Shown piece by piece: positions 9,272 through 18,769 of a DNA stretch of 64,000 nt. The position numbers were made by a program, and so were the translations under genes. Within the stretch, counting starts at the first letter, position 1; the number at the start of each line of letters is the position of its first letter. The stretch comes from Ferrovibrio sp. (GTDB taxonomy: Bacteria > Pseudomonadota > Alphaproteobacteria > Ferrovibrionales > Ferrovibrionaceae), in assembly GCF_019636075.1 (NCBI RefSeq), contig NZ_JAHBYG010000012.1, positions 1 to 64,000 on the forward strand, given 5' to 3'. The notes under the pieces are model-generated. The model was not told the origin of the DNA, did no database searches, and was given only the letters and a program-made list of their open reading frames with translations.

Positions 9272-9546
9272 AACCATCTCCAATTGAATGAAATCGAGAT
9301 TGGCTCGCTGGCTTGGCGGATTGCCTCGCTGGCTGGCTGATTGAGTCCTTCCCCCTTTGACTCATGCCAAACTTCGGGAATAATTGGTCTTTATATGCTA
9401 ATTACTCTTAATAACAGTCATAATGTTACAGATGGTCATAATATTTTTGTGAGTGGCAAACACCGGAAGTAGAAAACCGCGAAAAATGCCGACAAAAAAA
9501 GGGGGCCAAAGCCCCCCTTTTCCAGTGTTTTTGTCGCGCGATCGGA
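9272..9546 (-). promoter_or_regulatory. AT-rich promoter region and leader of the siderophore receptor
   Basis: The part between 9370 and 9460 is much more AT-rich than its surroundings, as expected of a promoter. It contains a perfect direct repeat GTCATAAT at 9417-9424 and 9435-9442, 18 bp apart. Nearer the gene, 9298-9340 holds two imperfect copies of a 21-bp unit (GATTGSCTCGCTGGCT...). I could not place a convincing Fur box here. Confidence 0.4.
9494..9522 (-). terminator. Rho-independent terminator of gabD
   Basis: Minus-strand AAAAGGGGGGC, loop TTTG, GCCCCC, then a run of seven T. It lies 25 bp beyond the gabD stop and separates that gene from the receptor promoter. Confidence 0.88.
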
Positions 9547-10980
9547 TCAGAGGCCGATCTGGCTGATGAACTTGGTGTTCAGATAAGCCTCTATGGCCTC
9601 CGAACCGCCTTCCGAACCATAGCCCGAATCCTTCACGCCGCCGAACGGCACTTCCGGCAGGGCCAGACCATGATGGTTGATCGACACCATGCCGCTCTCG
9701 AAAGCCGAGCCGATGGCAGCGGCCGTCTTGGCAGACTTGGTATAGGCATAAGCCGCCAGGCCGAACGGCAGGCGGTTGGCTTCCGCCACCACCGCATCGA
9801 AATCCTTGAACGGCACGACCGGGGCGATGGGGCCGAACGGCTCCTCGTTCATGATACGGGCATCCAGCGGCACATCGGTCAGCAGGGTGGGCTCGTAGAA
9901 ATTGCCTACATTGCCGATGCGCTTGCCGCCGGTCTGCAGCTTGGCGCCCTTGCTCACGGCATCGGCCACGAACATGTCCATGGCTTCCACGCGGCGGCCA
10001 TTGGCCAGCGGACCCATGCGGGTATCCTTGTCCATGCCATTGCCCACCTTGGTGCCGGCCATCAGCTTGGTCATGCCATCCACGAACTGGTCGTAGACCT
10101 TTTCATGCACCAGCATGCGGGTCGGCGACACGCAGACCTGACCGGCATTGCGCAGCTTGTTGGTGCCCAGCACCTTCACCGCCACATCAACATCGGCATC
10201 CTCGAACACGATGGCCGGCGCATGGCCGCCCAGTTCCATGGTGGCGCGCTTCATATGCAGGCCGGCCAGCATGGCGAGATGCTTGCCCACCGGGGTGGAG
10301 CCGGTGAAGGTGATCTTGCGGATGATCGGATGCGGGATCAGGTATTCGGAAATCTCCGCCGGCACGCCGTAGACCAGGCCGACAGAGCCTTCCGGGAAAC
10401 CGGCATCGATATAGCACTGGATCAGCGCGGCGCAGGAGGCCGGGGTTTCTTCCGGGCCTTTCAGGATCACCGAGCAGCCGGCGGCCAGCGCGGCGGAAAC
10501 CTTGCGCACAGCCTGGTTGATCGGGAAGTTCCACGGCGTGAAGGCGGCAACCGGACCCACCGGTTCCTTCACCACCAGCTGATACACGCCCTCGGCGCGC
10601 GGCGGCACGATGCGGCCATAGGTGCGACGCGCTTCCTCGGCGAACCAGTCCATGATGTCGCCGGCCAGAGCGGTCTCGCCCTTGGCTTCCAGCAGCGGCT
10701 TGCCCTGCTCGATCACCATGTTGGCCGCTATCTCATCGACGCGGCTGCGGATGATGTCAGCCGCCTTGCGCAGCAGCTTGTAGCGGTCGAAGGCGGACAG
10801 CTTGCGCAGCGCGGCAAAACCCTTCTGGGCAGCGGCCAGCGCGGCATCCAGATCGGCCTTCTCGGCATGGGCGACGTGGCCGGCAACCTCGCCGGTGGCG
10901 GGATTCAGAACCGGGATGGAGCGGCCGCCGGCGCCGTCGCGCCAGGTGCCGCCGATATTCAGCTGGGTATTCGGATACAT
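9547..10980 (-). CDS. gabD: NAD(P)-dependent succinate-semialdehyde dehydrogenase
   Basis: A 477-residue aldehyde dehydrogenase. The cofactor site shows [13 protein letters not shown] (near residue 148) and [11 protein letters not shown]; the catalytic pair is Glu in [12 protein letters not shown] and Cys in [12 protein letters not shown], with [14 protein letters not shown] near residue 379. Overall it resembles GabD-type enzymes, which oxidise succinate semialdehyde to succinate in GABA breakdown. An AGGAGG site lies 4 bp before ATG 10980. It stands alone: no gabT or regulator is adjacent, so another small aldehyde as substrate is possible. Confidence 0.88.
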   Translation of the reverse strand: MYPNTQLNIGGTWRDGAGGRSIPVLNPATGEVAGHVAHAEKADLDAALAAAQKGFAALRKLSAFDRYKLLRKAADIIRSRVDEIAANMVIEQGKPLLEAKGETALAGDIMDWFAEEARRTYGRIVPPRAEGVYQLVVKEPVGPVAAFTPWNFPINQAVRKVSAALAAGCSVILKGPEETPASCAALIQCYIDAGFPEGSVGLVYGVPAEISEYLIPHPIIRKITFTGSTPVGKHLAMLAGLHMKRATMELGGHAPAIVFEDADVDVAVKVLGTNKLRNAGQVCVSPTRMLVHEKVYDQFVDGMTKLMAGTKVGNGMDKDTRMGPLANGRRVEAMDMFVADAVSKGAKLQTGGKRIGNVGNFYEPTLLTDVPLDARIMNEEPFGPIAPVVPFKDFDAVVAEANRLPFGLAAYAYTKSAKTAAAIGSAFESGMVSINHHGLALPEVPFGGVKDSGYGSEGGSEAIEAYLNTKFISQIGL

Positions 10981-11131
10981 TGGTCCTCCTGCGGAATGCC
11001 CTACCGGCCGGGAAAAAACTCCGCGATAGCCGGACGGGGCCGGGATTATGGCCGAAACCCCGAGCCACCGCTACAGCTTGCATCCTGCCAGGCAGCATCG
11101 CTAAATACCCGCCCGACCCGAGACGAGAGCA

Positions 11132-12091
11132 ATGAAAAAGACCGTATCCGTCAAGAATACGGGCCAGGCCGCAACCAGCGCCGCGCCCCTTACTAACCCT
11201 GGCTTCACCCCAAATGCCACCCCAGGTGCCATCGCCGACACTCTGGCCCGCATCGCAGCGGCATTGGAACGCTTGGTGCCGCCTGCGCCGCCGGCTTTCG
11301 ATGATCGCGCCGCCGATGCCTATGTGTGGCATGCCCAACCGGCTCCGGGTTGGTTGGAACCGGTAAAACGCGTGAATGCCGTGTCGATCAAGCTGCTGCG
11401 CGGCGTGGATCGGGTGCGCGACATATTGCTGGAGAATACGCGCCGCTTCGCCCAGGGCCTGTCGGCTAATAACGCGCTGCTCTGGGGTGCGCGCGGCATG
11501 GGCAAAAGCTCGCTGGTGAAAGCGGTGTCGGCGGCGGTGAACCGCGAAAAGGGCGCCGACCTGGCGCTGGTGGAAATCCACCGCGAAGACATCCCCTCCC
11601 TGCCCGATCTGCTGAAGCTGCTGAGCGGCTCCGCCCGGCGCTACATCCTGTTTTGCGACGACCTCTCCTTCGATGCCGAAGATCAGCATTACAAGTCGCT
11701 GAAGGCGGTGCTGGAAGGCGGCATCGAGGGCCGGCCGGAGAATGTTATCTTCTACGCCACCTCGAACCGCCGGCATCTGCTGTCGCGCGAGATGGTGGAG
11801 AATGAGCGCTCAACGGCGATCAATCCCAGCGAGGCGGTGGAGGAAAAGGTTTCGCTGTCCGACCGCTTCGGCCTCTGGCTCGGCTTCCACTCATGCAGCC
11901 AGGACGATTACTTCGCCATGCTGGATGCCTATTGCACCAATTACGGCCTGAAGATCGACCAGAAGCAGCTGCGCGCCGAAGCGGTGGAATGGTCGATGAC
12001 GCGCGGCGCCCGTTCGGGCCGCGTGGCCTGGCAGTTCATCCAGGATTTGGCTGGCCGCCAGGGCGTGCGGCTGGAAAAAGCCAAGCGCTGA
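11132..12091 (+). CDS. DUF815 family ATPase
   Basis: A 319-residue AAA-type ATPase of the DUF815 family. It has Walker A GARGMGKSS near residue 127, Walker B YILFCDDLSF near residue 171, and FYATSNRRHLLSREM, a sensor-1-like segment. A low-complexity Ala/Pro N-terminus precedes the domain. The role of the family is not established. In alphaproteobacteria it commonly lies next to the M23 lipoprotein and yajC-secDF; here the M23 gene is present and converges with it, overlapping by 56 bp. The gene is divergent from gabD with 151 bp between. Confidence 0.88.
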   Translation: MKKTVSVKNTGQAATSAAPLTNPGFTPNATPGAIADTLARIAAALERLVPPAPPAFDDRAADAYVWHAQPAPGWLEPVKRVNAVSIKLLRGVDRVRDILLENTRRFAQGLSANNALLWGARGMGKSSLVKAVSAAVNREKGADLALVEIHREDIPSLPDLLKLLSGSARRYILFCDDLSFDAEDQHYKSLKAVLEGGIEGRPENVIFYATSNRRHLLSREMVENERSTAINPSEAVEEKVSLSDRFGLWLGFHSCSQDDYFAMLDAYCTNYGLKIDQKQLRAEAVEWSMTRGARSGRVAWQFIQDLAGRQGVRLEKAKR

Positions 12092-13511
12092 AGCCGGCTT
12101 GCGCGAATTGCGGCGTGGCGCCGCCATCCAGCAGCGCCACGCTGAGGAATTTCGCCGGGTCCACCGCCTGGGTGCCGCGCCGGATCTCGAAATGCAATTG
12201 CGGCTGGTCCACGCCGCCGCTGGTGCCCACGGTGGCAATCGCCTGACCGCGCGTCACGCGCTGGCCCTTCTTCACCAGCACACGATCGAGATGGGCATAG
12301 GCGGTGATCCAGCCATCGGCATGGCGCAGCAGCAGCAGATTGCCGAAACCACGCAACTCACTGCCTTGATACACCACCACGCCGTTTTCTGCCGCGATCA
12401 CCGGGGCACCGGCACGGGCCGCGATATTCAGCCCGTCGTTATGCGTGCCATCAGGCTTGGTGCCGAAGGTGGACAGGATGCGCCCACGCACCGGCCAGGC
12501 AAAACTGCGGCCTGAACGCGGCGGCGGCTCAGAATCGGCATCGGCGCGAGGCGCGGGTTGCGAAGGCGGTGTAACGGTTGCCGCCGGCGCTGCAGGAGCC
12601 GGGGCCGGAATCTGGGCCGGTGCTGGCGGCACGGCAGCTACCTGTGGGGCCGCTTGCGGCTCAGGCTCGGCGGCGGCTTGGGGCTGGACCTGGGCCTGGA
12701 CCGGGGCCTGGGGCTGTTGAGGCTGTGAAGACTGAGCCTGCGGCGCTTGCTGCGCCTGGCTTGGGGCTGGCGCGCGTGGCACCGGCAAGGGCGCAACAGC
12801 GGTTTGCTGTGGAGCGGGCGTTGGCTGCGTTGCCGGTGCGGGCGCAGCGGATGGCGGCGGCAAGGCCTCCATGGTCACGCCGCCCGCGCTGCTGGTGGCC
12901 GGCGCGCTGGAGGGAGTATTGGCTGGCGCAATCGTTTGAGCCACGCTGGTATCCGCACCATAGGCCTGCGGCGCGGCTGCTAGCGTGGTTCCGCTGCTGA
13001 TCGGCTGGCCGCTGATAGACTGGCCGCTGGTCGGTATGCGCAGCGATTGCCCGGCACTCAGCAGATAGGGTTGCGGCAGATCGTTGGCCTGGGCCAGGCT
13101 ATACATGTCCACATCATAGGCACGCGAAATCGCATAAAGCGTTTCCCCGCGCTGCACCAGATGGAAGCGTTGGCCGGGCAAACGCAAACGCTGGCCCGGC
13201 TGCAAAACATAGGGTGCTTGCAGATCGTTGGCCTCGATCAGCGAACGCACCGGCACCTGATGTCGGCGCGATAGCGCATAAAGCGTGTCGCCGCGCTGTA
13301 CCTCGATATCGCCCTGCATGGGGGCCGGCGCCACATTGACTGGGGCGACACTGGCCGGCGCCATGCCATGGCCAACCTGCGCGGTTGCTGGCGGCAAACC
13401 CGAAGGCGTGGCCGTCTGTACCGGCACATGGTTAAAAACAACGGGCGCAGGCGCCTGCTGGCCACAGCCGGCCAGGACTAAAAGCAGGGCAAAAGCGCGA
13501 ATCCGTTGCAT
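12036..13511 (-). CDS. NlpD-like lipoprotein: two LysM domains and degenerate M23 (LytM) domain
   Basis: The 491-residue product begins with a lipoprotein signal (ALLLVLAGC). Two LysM domains follow (about residues 68-110 and 116-160; VQRGDTLYALSRRHQVP and VQRGETLYAISRAYDVD), then a long Ala/Pro/Gln-rich linker and a C-terminal LytM domain (about 365-470). The LytM zinc ligands are partly lost: the usual HxGxD reads NDGLN and the usual HxH reads QLH, as in E. coli NlpD. It is therefore probably a cell-wall amidase activator rather than an active peptidase (inference). The gene follows surE-pcm in related genomes; here a GGDEF gene intervenes. Confidence 0.87.
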   Translation of the reverse strand: MQRIRAFALLLVLAGCGQQAPAPVVFNHVPVQTATPSGLPPATAQVGHGMAPASVAPVNVAPAPMQGDIEVQRGDTLYALSRRHQVPVRSLIEANDLQAPYVLQPGQRLRLPGQRFHLVQRGETLYAISRAYDVDMYSLAQANDLPQPYLLSAGQSLRIPTSGQSISGQPISSGTTLAAAPQAYGADTSVAQTIAPANTPSSAPATSSAGGVTMEALPPPSAAPAPATQPTPAPQQTAVAPLPVPRAPAPSQAQQAPQAQSSQPQQPQAPVQAQVQPQAAAEPEPQAAPQVAAVPPAPAQIPAPAPAAPAATVTPPSQPAPRADADSEPPPRSGRSFAWPVRGRILSTFGTKPDGTHNDGLNIAARAGAPVIAAENGVVVYQGSELRGFGNLLLLRHADGWITAYAHLDRVLVKKGQRVTRGQAIATVGTSGGVDQPQLHFEIRRGTQAVDPAKFLSVALLDGGATPQFAQAGFSAWLFPAARPGGQPNPG

Positions 13512-13692
13512 GGCGCGGAGTCTAAGCGCTTAGGCTGGCAGCGACAATCGGCCCAGCCAATGCGCCGCCTAGCTTTACGCTGCATACGCAGCATCCATAT
13601 CTACTTAAAGTACAATATACCTTGGGCGCGGCATCGCACCTGCTATACTCTGCGCAACATAGACTGCGGATATCCGGGGAGCGTATCTAACC

Positions 13693-15189
13693 ATGGCTGC
13701 TGGCCAAAGCCATACATTCCAGGTTTTTGCTGGAAAAACCGGCGATACTCCGGAAGCGGTAGAACCCTATTCCTTGGGTGTTACGCTCGGCCCCTTGATC
13801 GCCGCCGCCGTGGTTGGCGGTGCGGTGCTTGCCGCTTCGCTGCTTGGTATTCTCTCCCGCCCGATAGGCCAATTAGCCAGCTTCTGGCCAACCAATGCGC
13901 TGCTGCTCGGCCTGATGCTGCGCGACCGACAATTTACCCAGCCGCTCTGCTGGGTGGCCGCCCTGATCGGCTATCTGGCCGCCGACCTGATCACCGGCAG
14001 CACATTGCAGCGTTCGGCACTGCTCACCATGGGTAACTTCGCCGGTGTGATCGGCGGCATTGTGGCCTGGCGTTTCGTTGCAGAGGAAAACCGCAGCCTG
14101 GGCACACCGTTGGCTGTGCTCTATCTGCTGCTGGTGGCGATCGTGGCATCGGCATCGGCAGGCCTGGTTGGCATGTTCATCAGCGCCTTGATCTTCAACC
14201 GGCCGCCTCTCACCGCCTGGGTCTACTGGTTCATTTCCGAATTGGTGAATTTTATCGCCATATTGCCGGTGATGCTTACCCTGCCAAAACTGCCCTGGCG
14301 GCTGGGGCGGATGCTGTTCGAGCGCCGCCGTGCCGGTGGGCCGCCGCTACGCCTGCACAAGCTGGTGCCCTTTGCCACGCTGATGCTTTCCGTGCTGCTT
14401 GCCGGTGCGCTGGGCGGCCCAGGCGCCATAGCCGTATCGGTGCCGGCCCTGCTGTGGTGCGCCCTCACCTATCCGCGCTTCATCACCATGCTGATCACTT
14501 TGCTATGCAGCGCCTGGGTTCTTGTGGCTGCCGCGCTTGGGCATATGGATCTCGGCGTCGATACCAATGATTACTCCACGCAGCTTTCCATGCGGTTAGG
14601 CGTGATGCTGATCGCACTGGCGCCGATCACCGCCGCCAGCGTGATGGCTGCACGCAACGAGTTGCTCGATCGCCTGCGCCACATGGCCGATCATGACAGC
14701 CTGACCCGCACCCTGAACCGCAATGCGTTTCGCAAAAGCGCGCTTGACTTGCTCGATCAGGTTTCGGTCGATAACCGCTCGGCCGCTCTGCTGATGCTCG
14801 ATCTCGATCACTTCAAACTGGTGAACGACACACATGGCCACCAGGCCGGCGATATGGTGCTGATCGGATTTTCGCAATTGGTGGCCAGCCACCTGCGGGC
14901 AAGCGACGCTTTTGGCCGGCTGGGCGGCGAGGAATTTGCAGTGCTGCTGCCGCATTGCAGAGCCGAGGATGCCAAGGCGATTGCAGAGCGTATCCGCAGC
15001 AGCCTTGCCGCAACCAGGATAAAGCTGGCCGATGGCAGCGAAGTCTCCATCACCGTTAGCATCGGCCTGGCCCATGCCGATGCCGCGCAATGCGACCTGG
15101 AAGCGCTGCTGCAAAGCGCCGACCGGGCGCTGTATCGCGCCAAGAATGGCGGGCGCAATCGCGTGGAATTCGTCAGCCTGTCGGGCTGA
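13693..15189 (+). CDS. MASE1-domain diguanylate cyclase
   Basis: A 498-residue membrane protein. Residues about 28-315 are a multi-helix MASE1-like sensor (FWPTNALLLGLMLRDRQF and following). The C-terminus is a GGDEF domain: DHDSLTRTLNRNAF, MLDLDHFKLVNDTHGHQAGD and the active-site motif GGEEF. An RASD sequence five residues before GGEEF is the RxxD inhibitory site, so feedback by c-di-GMP is expected. There is no EAL domain. The gene is inserted between pcm and the NlpD-like gene; it is divergent from the latter and ends 4 bp from the end of pcm. The ligand of its sensor is unknown. Confidence 0.92.
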   Translation: MAAGQSHTFQVFAGKTGDTPEAVEPYSLGVTLGPLIAAAVVGGAVLAASLLGILSRPIGQLASFWPTNALLLGLMLRDRQFTQPLCWVAALIGYLAADLITGSTLQRSALLTMGNFAGVIGGIVAWRFVAEENRSLGTPLAVLYLLLVAIVASASAGLVGMFISALIFNRPPLTAWVYWFISELVNFIAILPVMLTLPKLPWRLGRMLFERRRAGGPPLRLHKLVPFATLMLSVLLAGALGGPGAIAVSVPALLWCALTYPRFITMLITLLCSAWVLVAAALGHMDLGVDTNDYSTQLSMRLGVMLIALAPITAASVMAARNELLDRLRHMADHDSLTRTLNRNAFRKSALDLLDQVSVDNRSAALLMLDLDHFKLVNDTHGHQAGDMVLIGFSQLVASHLRASDAFGRLGGEEFAVLLPHCRAEDAKAIAERIRSSLAATRIKLADGSEVSITVSIGLAHADAAQCDLEALLQSADRALYRAKNGGRNRVEFVSLSG

Positions 15190-15193
15190 AACG

Positions 15194-15838
15194 CTAGCCC
15201 ACTTCCTTGGCGATACCGGGCAACAACGGCACGAAACGCACCGGCAGCAATTTCTCTTCGGCAATCCCCAGGCCGTTCTTGGTGTAGCGCACGATCTCTT
15301 GCTTGTCGGGATCGCGGCCCACCGGGGCCACCAGGATTCCACCCATGGGATTCAGTTGATCAAGCAGCGCATCCGGCCGGGTATCGGCGGCGGCCGTAAC
15401 CAGGATGCGATCGAACGGCATCTGCTCATGCCAACCCTTGTTGCCATCGCCCAGCTTGGCGGTCACGTTGCTGATATTCAATTCCGCCAGCCGGCGCTCG
15501 GCCTGCAGCAGCAACGAACGATAGCGTTCGATGGTGTAAACGCGCCGGCACAGCTTGGCCAGCACGGCGGTTTGATAACCAGAGCCGGTGCCGATCTCCA
15601 GCACCTTCATGCGGTCGTTTACCTGCAAAGCCTCAGACATGAAGGCAACCACATAGGGTTGGCTGATGGTCTGGCCCTGGGTGATCGGCAGCGCGATGTT
15701 GTCGTAGGCATGCTCCAGGAACTGCGCCTGCACGAAACGGTCGCGCGGCACCCGCTCGATGGCAGCCAGCACGCGCGTATCCGTGATGCCCTGGTGGCGC
15801 AACTCCATGATCAACTGGATGATGCGCGGATCGGTCAT
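15194..15838 (-). CDS. pcm: Protein-L-isoaspartate O-methyltransferase
   Basis: A 214-residue cytosolic repair enzyme that methylates isoaspartyl residues with S-adenosylmethionine. MRHQGITDTRVLAAIERVPR (N-terminus), PITQGQTISQPYVVAFM near residue 52 and the SAM-binding motif VLEIGTGSGYQTAVLA near residue 80 are typical, as is DRILVTAAADTRPDALLDQL near residue 148. It lies 4 bp after surE; the two share an operon in most proteobacteria and both deal with stress and stationary-phase damage. Confidence 0.96.
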   Translation of the reverse strand: MTDPRIIQLIMELRHQGITDTRVLAAIERVPRDRFVQAQFLEHAYDNIALPITQGQTISQPYVVAFMSEALQVNDRMKVLEIGTGSGYQTAVLAKLCRRVYTIERYRSLLLQAERRLAELNISNVTAKLGDGNKGWHEQMPFDRILVTAAADTRPDALLDQLNPMGGILVAPVGRDPDKQEIVRYTKNGLGIAEEKLLPVRFVPLLPGIAKEVG

Positions 15839-15842
15839 GCGT

Positions 15843-16598
15843 TCAGCCGAAGGCAGACTTGAGCTTCTTCAGCGCCTGGGTGTTGGTCATGTTCAGGTGC
15901 AAGGGCGATACCGAAATCTGGCCGCTTTCGATAGCAGCCAGATCGGTGCCCTGCTTCGGCGCGCCGTTATCATGGCGGAAGCCGATCCAGTAATACGGCA
16001 CGCCGCGGGCATCCACGCGATGATCCAGCATCAGGTCGGTCAGGTCGCGCTGGCCCTGCGAACAGATCTGCACGCCCTTCACGGAATCATGCATCACATC
16101 GGGGAAGTTGATGTTGATCAGCGTATCCTTCGGCCAGCCGGCTTTCAGCAATTTGCGGATCAGCTTGGGGGCGTGCTGTTCGGCGGTGGCCCATTTCACC
16201 GGATGGCCTGGCGTTAGTTTCTGACTCAGCGCGATCGAGGGTATGCCCAGCAGCGTGCCTTCCATCGCCACCGCCACGGTGCCGGAATAGGTCACGTCCT
16301 CGCCCAGATTGGAGCCGCGGTTGACGCCGGACAGCAGCAGATCGGGCCGCTTGCCCTTGAAGATTTCGTGCACCGCCATCATCACGCAATCGGTGGGCGT
16401 GCCGCGCACAGCGAATTTGCGCGGATTGATCTTGCGCAGCCGCAGCGGCTGGGTGAGCGTGAGCGAATGCGACGCACCCGATTGTTCGTATTCCGGCGCC
16501 ACAACCCACACATCCTTAGACAGGCTGGCGGCGATCTTCTCCATCACCTTCAGGCCGGGCGCGTGGATGCCGTCGTCGTTGGAAACCAGGATGCGCAT
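15843..16598 (-). CDS. surE: 5'/3'-nucleotidase SurE
   Basis: A 251-residue metal-dependent survival protein phosphatase. The N-terminus [16 protein letters not shown] holds the metal-binding DD pair; SGVNRGSNLGEDVTYSGTV near residue 93 contains the conserved Asn and Ser/Gly ligands. It removes phosphate from nucleoside monophosphates. Its ATG shares one base with the serS stop (TGATG), so translation is coupled. Confidence 0.96.
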   Translation of the reverse strand: MRILVSNDDGIHAPGLKVMEKIAASLSKDVWVVAPEYEQSGASHSLTLTQPLRLRKINPRKFAVRGTPTDCVMMAVHEIFKGKRPDLLLSGVNRGSNLGEDVTYSGTVAVAMEGTLLGIPSIALSQKLTPGHPVKWATAEQHAPKLIRKLLKAGWPKDTLININFPDVMHDSVKGVQICSQGQRDLTDLMLDHRVDARGVPYYWIGFRHDNGAPKQGTDLAAIESGQISVSPLHLNMTNTQALKKLKSAFG

Positions 16599-17881
16599 CA
16601 GGCTGCCTTCTCGATCTTTTTCAGGCCGCCGGTATAGGGCAGCAGCGCATCAGGAACGGCGATGGAGCCATCTTCCTGCTGATAATTCTCCAGCACCGCG
16701 ATCAGCGTGCGGCCCACGGCCAGACCCGAGCCGTTCAGCGTATGCACGAAGCGCGTACCCTTCTCGCCCGGCACGCGGCAGCGCGCATTCATGCGCCGGG
16801 CCTGCCAGTCGCCGCAATTGGAGCAACTGGAAATCTCGCGGTAACGATCCTGCCCCGGCAGCCAGACTTCGATATCATAGGTCTTACGCGCCGCACCGCC
16901 CATATCGCCGGCGCAGAGCAGCATGGTGCGGAATGGCAAGTCCAGGCGCTTGAGCACGGTTTCGGCGGCAGCGGTCATGCGCTCATGCTCGGCTTCGGAG
17001 TCTTCCGGCCGGGTGATACTGACCAGTTCCACCTTTTCGAATTGATGCTGGCGAATCATGCCGCGCGTATCGCGCCCCGCCGCACCGGCTTCCGAACGGA
17101 AGCAGGGCGTCAGCGCCGTGAGCCGCCAGGGCAACTGGCTTTCGTCGATGATTACATCGCGCGCCAGATTGGTCAGCGGCACTTCCGCCGTCGGGATCAT
17201 CCAATAGCCCGTGGTGGTGCGGAACAGGTCGTCGCCGAATTTCGGCAACTGGCCGGTACCGAAAGCCGTGTCGTCGTTCACCAGCAACGGCACGATGGTT
17301 TCGCTATAGCCGAATTCGGTGGTGTGCAGATCGAGCATGAATTGCCCGAGCGCACGGCTGAGCCTGGCAAGCTGCCCGCGCATCACGGTGAAGCGCGCAC
17401 CGGCCAGCTTGATGCCGGCCTCGAAATCCATCAGGCCCAAGCCCTCGCCGAGATCGAAATGCTCTTTCGGCTTGAAGGCGAAAGCGCGCGGCGTGCCGTG
17501 GCGGCGCAGTTCCTGGTTGGCGTTTTCGTCCAACCCATCGGGCACATCGGCCGCCGGCAGGTTGGGTATAAGGCTCAGCGCATCGGCCAGCGCCACTTCA
17601 TGCTGTTTCTGCTCGGCTTCCAGCGCCGAAAGGCGGTCCTTCAACTCGCCCACCTCGGCCATCAACGCATTGGCCCGGGCTTCGTCCTTCTTCGCTTTGG
17701 CGGCGCCGATTTCCTTCGACAGCGTATTACGTTTGCCCTGGGTGGCGTCGAACTCGGCCTGGGCGGCGCGGCGCTTGGCATCCAGCGCAATCAGGCTTTC
17801 AGCCAAAGGCGACAAGCCACGGCGCGCAATGGCGGCATCGAAGGCGGCGGGATTTTCCCGGATGATCTTTATGTCATGCAT
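16598..17881 (-). CDS. serS: Seryl-tRNA synthetase
   Basis: A 427-residue class II synthetase that charges tRNA-Ser. The N-terminal coiled-coil arm (about residues 30-100) is rich in Lys, Glu and Ala. The catalytic core shows [13 protein letters not shown] (near residue 227), motif 2 as [20 protein letters not shown] (near residue 259) and motif 3 as [19 protein letters not shown] (near residue 383). It starts 9 bp after tatC. Confidence 0.97.
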   Translation of the reverse strand: MHDIKIIRENPAAFDAAIARRGLSPLAESLIALDAKRRAAQAEFDATQGKRNTLSKEIGAAKAKKDEARANALMAEVGELKDRLSALEAEQKQHEVALADALSLIPNLPAADVPDGLDENANQELRRHGTPRAFAFKPKEHFDLGEGLGLMDFEAGIKLAGARFTVMRGQLARLSRALGQFMLDLHTTEFGYSETIVPLLVNDDTAFGTGQLPKFGDDLFRTTTGYWMIPTAEVPLTNLARDVIIDESQLPWRLTALTPCFRSEAGAAGRDTRGMIRQHQFEKVELVSITRPEDSEAEHERMTAAAETVLKRLDLPFRTMLLCAGDMGGAARKTYDIEVWLPGQDRYREISSCSNCGDWQARRMNARCRVPGEKGTRFVHTLNGSGLAVGRTLIAVLENYQQEDGSIAVPDALLPYTGGLKKIEKAA

Positions 17882-17890
17882 GGCGGTCTA

Positions 17891-18769
17891 TCACGGCGGC
17901 GGCGGATTGGCGCCGGTTTCTCCGGTTTCAGCGGGCTTGGGCGGCGGCGCTTCATCGGCCTCCTGCTCGGCCTTTTCCGCGGCCTCGCGCTTGGTACGAT
18001 CGCGCTCGATCAACTTCACCGCCCAGATCGACATTTCGTAGAGCAGGATCAGCGGCACGGCCAGGCCGACCTGGCTGATCACGTCTGGTGGCGTTACCAC
18101 GGCGGCGAAAATGAACATGCCAACGATGGCATAGCGGCGCTTGGCGGCCAGGCCTGCGGCACTGACAATGCCCACCTTGCCCAGCAGGGTGAGCAATACC
18201 GGCAATTGGAAAGCCAGGCCGAAAGCGAAAATCAAGGTCATCACCAAGGAAAGATATTCATTCACCTTGGTTTCGAGCTGGATCGGGATGCCGCCATTGC
18301 CGCCGGGCGATTCAAAGCCGATGAAGAATTTCAATGCCAGCGGCATGATGAACCAATAAACGAAACCGCCGCCGATGGTGAATAGCACCGGTGTGGCCAC
18401 CAGAAACGGCAGGAAGGCGCGGCGTTCGTTCTTGTAGAGGCCGGGCGCCACGAACATCCATATCTGCGAGGCGATGATCGGGAAAGCCAGCATCGCCGCC
18501 GCCCAGAAGCCCAGCTTCACATAGGTGAAAAAGGCTTCCTGCGGCGCGGTGAAGATCATGCGCCGGCCTTCGATATCGCCCAGGGCGATGATCAGCGGGT
18601 GCATCAGCATGTTGTAGATCTGCGGCGCGAAATAATAGCAGACCACGAAGGCGATCAGGATCGCGCCCACCGAATACATCAGCCGATTGCGCAACTCGAT
18701 CAGATGATCGAGCAACGGCATGCGGGATGCTTCAACCTCATCCGCCTCTGGGGTCTTGTCCGCGCTCAC
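17891..18769 (-). CDS. tatC: Sec-independent protein translocase TatC
   Basis: The 292-residue product is the polytopic receptor for twin-arginine signal peptides. It shows MPLLDHLIELRNRLMYSVGA near the N-terminus (the conserved LIELRxR motif), KLGFWAAAMLAFPIIASQIW with FVAPGLYKNERR behind it, and six hydrophobic helices. A charged Glu/Lys/Pro tail of about 40 residues follows the last helix. ATG overlaps the tatB stop by 4 bp. Confidence 0.97.
   Translation of the reverse strand: MSADKTPEADEVEASRMPLLDHLIELRNRLMYSVGAILIAFVVCYYFAPQIYNMLMHPLIIALGDIEGRRMIFTAPQEAFFTYVKLGFWAAAMLAFPIIASQIWMFVAPGLYKNERRAFLPFLVATPVLFTIGGGFVYWFIMPLALKFFIGFESPGGNGGIPIQLETKVNEYLSLVMTLIFAFGLAFQLPVLLTLLGKVGIVSAAGLAAKRRYAIVGMFIFAAVVTPPDVISQVGLAVPLILLYEMSIWAVKLIERDRTKREAAEKAEQEADEAPPPKPAETGETGANPPPP

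Noticed and set aside
9670-11196. 508-residue plus-strand frame opposite gabD
   Set aside because: His/Gly/Arg-rich antisense shadow; gabD has full catalytic motifs on the minus strand.
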